Program-made: the position numbers and the translations under genes
In this document: positions 5,855 to 6,173 of the stretch, in pieces
Layout of the letters: every line of letters begins with the position of its first letter
How positions within the stretch are numbered: position 1 is the first letter of the stretch
Origin: Oligoflexia bacterium
GTDB taxonomy: Bacteria; Bdellovibrionota; UBA1018
Length of the DNA: 6,173 bases
Assembly (NCBI GenBank): GCA_903928955.1
Contig: CAIYTD010000162.1
Location: forward strand, 1 to 6,173
Direction: 5' to 3'
Notes under the pieces: generated by a model
What the model saw: only the letters and a program-made list of their open reading frames with translations
Databases searched by the model: none
Told to the model about the DNA's origin: nothing

Positions 5855-6173
5855 TTAAAAGGATCTCGCTTCACCGGAAATATACTCACCTTCAGCAACC
5901 CGAGCATAATCAGTGATCCGAGCATCTCCACCTACATAAGCATTTCCAGCGACCAAGGCATTCCCCATCACCCAGGCTCTTTCAGCGATATGGGCACTTC
6001 CCGTAACACGAGCCTCTCCAACGACTTGGGCATCTCCAGCGACCCAGGCATCCCCAAATACCCAAGCGTTTTCAGCGACATGAGCCTCTCCAAATACGCG
6101 GGCATTCTCAAAGGCCCAGGCATTTCCATAGACCCGAGCATTTGCATAGATATGAGCCTCTCCAAATACCCAG
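5855..6173 (-). CDS. Hexapeptide-repeat (left-handed beta-helix type) protein, 5' end missing
   Basis: The frame is open from the right edge (first full codon at 6172) to TAA at 5857-5855 and gives 105 residues. Seventeen consecutive, gap-free hexads of pattern [aromatic or polar]-[VI]-x-[GE]-x-A are followed by RSF and the stop. Examples are RVYGNA, WVFGDA, QVVGEA, RVTGSA, LVAGNA and YVGGDA. Seventeen hexads equal nearly six beta-helix coils, and more probably lie outside the window. One hexad (WAFENA) has Ala at the inward Val/Ile position. The last residues GEYISGEARSF resemble the end of the shorter neighbour (GDVISAGDYAF), which supports common descent. Whether this copy also has a signal peptide cannot be seen. 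A Met-rich 65-codon frame within 5968-6165 is only the shifted reading of the same 18-base periodic DNA. Function unknown; a structural or surface role is a guess. Confidence 0.85.
   Translation of the reverse strand, partial: WVFGEAHIYANARVYGNAWAFENARVFGEAHVAENAWVFGDAWVAGDAQVVGEARVTGSAHIAERAWVMGNALVAGNAYVGGDARITDYARVAEGEYISGEARSF
5867..6172 (-). repeat. 18-base coding tandem repeat, 17 degenerate units
   Basis: Each hexad corresponds to one 18-base unit, usually ending in GG(A)-(G/A)AN-GC(T/C). Units differ in most wobble positions, so this is a protein-level repeat under selection rather than a fresh microsatellite. The exception is a perfect 18-base direct repeat, 6080-6097 and 6152-6169, exactly four units (72 bp) apart, suggesting a newer four-hexad duplication. 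Confidence 0.75.

Noticed and set aside
5867..6172. CRISPR-like or non-coding tandem array
   Set aside because: The periodicity is 18 bases with no separate spacers, and one frame encodes an unbroken hexapeptide repeat ending in a stop.

Overview
The window is a stretch of Gram-negative bacterial chromosome, moderately AT-rich, with tightly packed genes. The J-like plus RodZ-type HTH protein, the fused VKOR-DsbA oxidase and the gene order suggest a Bdellovibrionota or other former-deltaproteobacterial lineage. This is an inference from domain architecture, not a database match, and the lineage should be held loosely. A decayed eukaryotic-type RING finger in the last kilobase hints at past or present association with eukaryotic cells.

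Left part (1-2357). The window opens inside a gene for a DnaJ-like/RodZ-type helix-turn-helix protein. Ten bases later comes an RluA/RluD-family pseudouridine synthase on the same strand. This gene overlaps by 4 bp, tail to tail, with a PgeF (YfiH/LACC1-type, laccase-domain) gene on the minus strand.

Middle part (2358-5117). A 25-bp divergent intergenic gap carries one arm of a perfect 10-bp inverted repeat; the other arm lies just inside the next gene. A compact plus-strand operon follows: a CcdA/DsbD-type membrane reductant conductor, a VKOR-DsbA fusion (4 bp gap), and a TatD-type metal-dependent hydrolase (20 bp overlap). The first two form an envelope thiol-redox module with one reducing and one oxidising arm.

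Right part (5118-6173). The coding strand flips and the content changes from housekeeping to accessory. From right to left on the minus strand lie: the 3' end of a long hexapeptide-repeat (left-handed beta-helix type) protein, a short exported protein with the same repeat and a signal peptide, and a RING-finger gene remnant with an internal TGA and two lost zinc ligands. The short hexapeptide gene and the RING remnant share a nearly identical 25-nt block covering the ribosome-binding site, start codon and first codons. They therefore look like products of one duplicating accessory gene family. No RNA genes, insertion sequences, CRISPR arrays or convincing rho-independent terminators were found.
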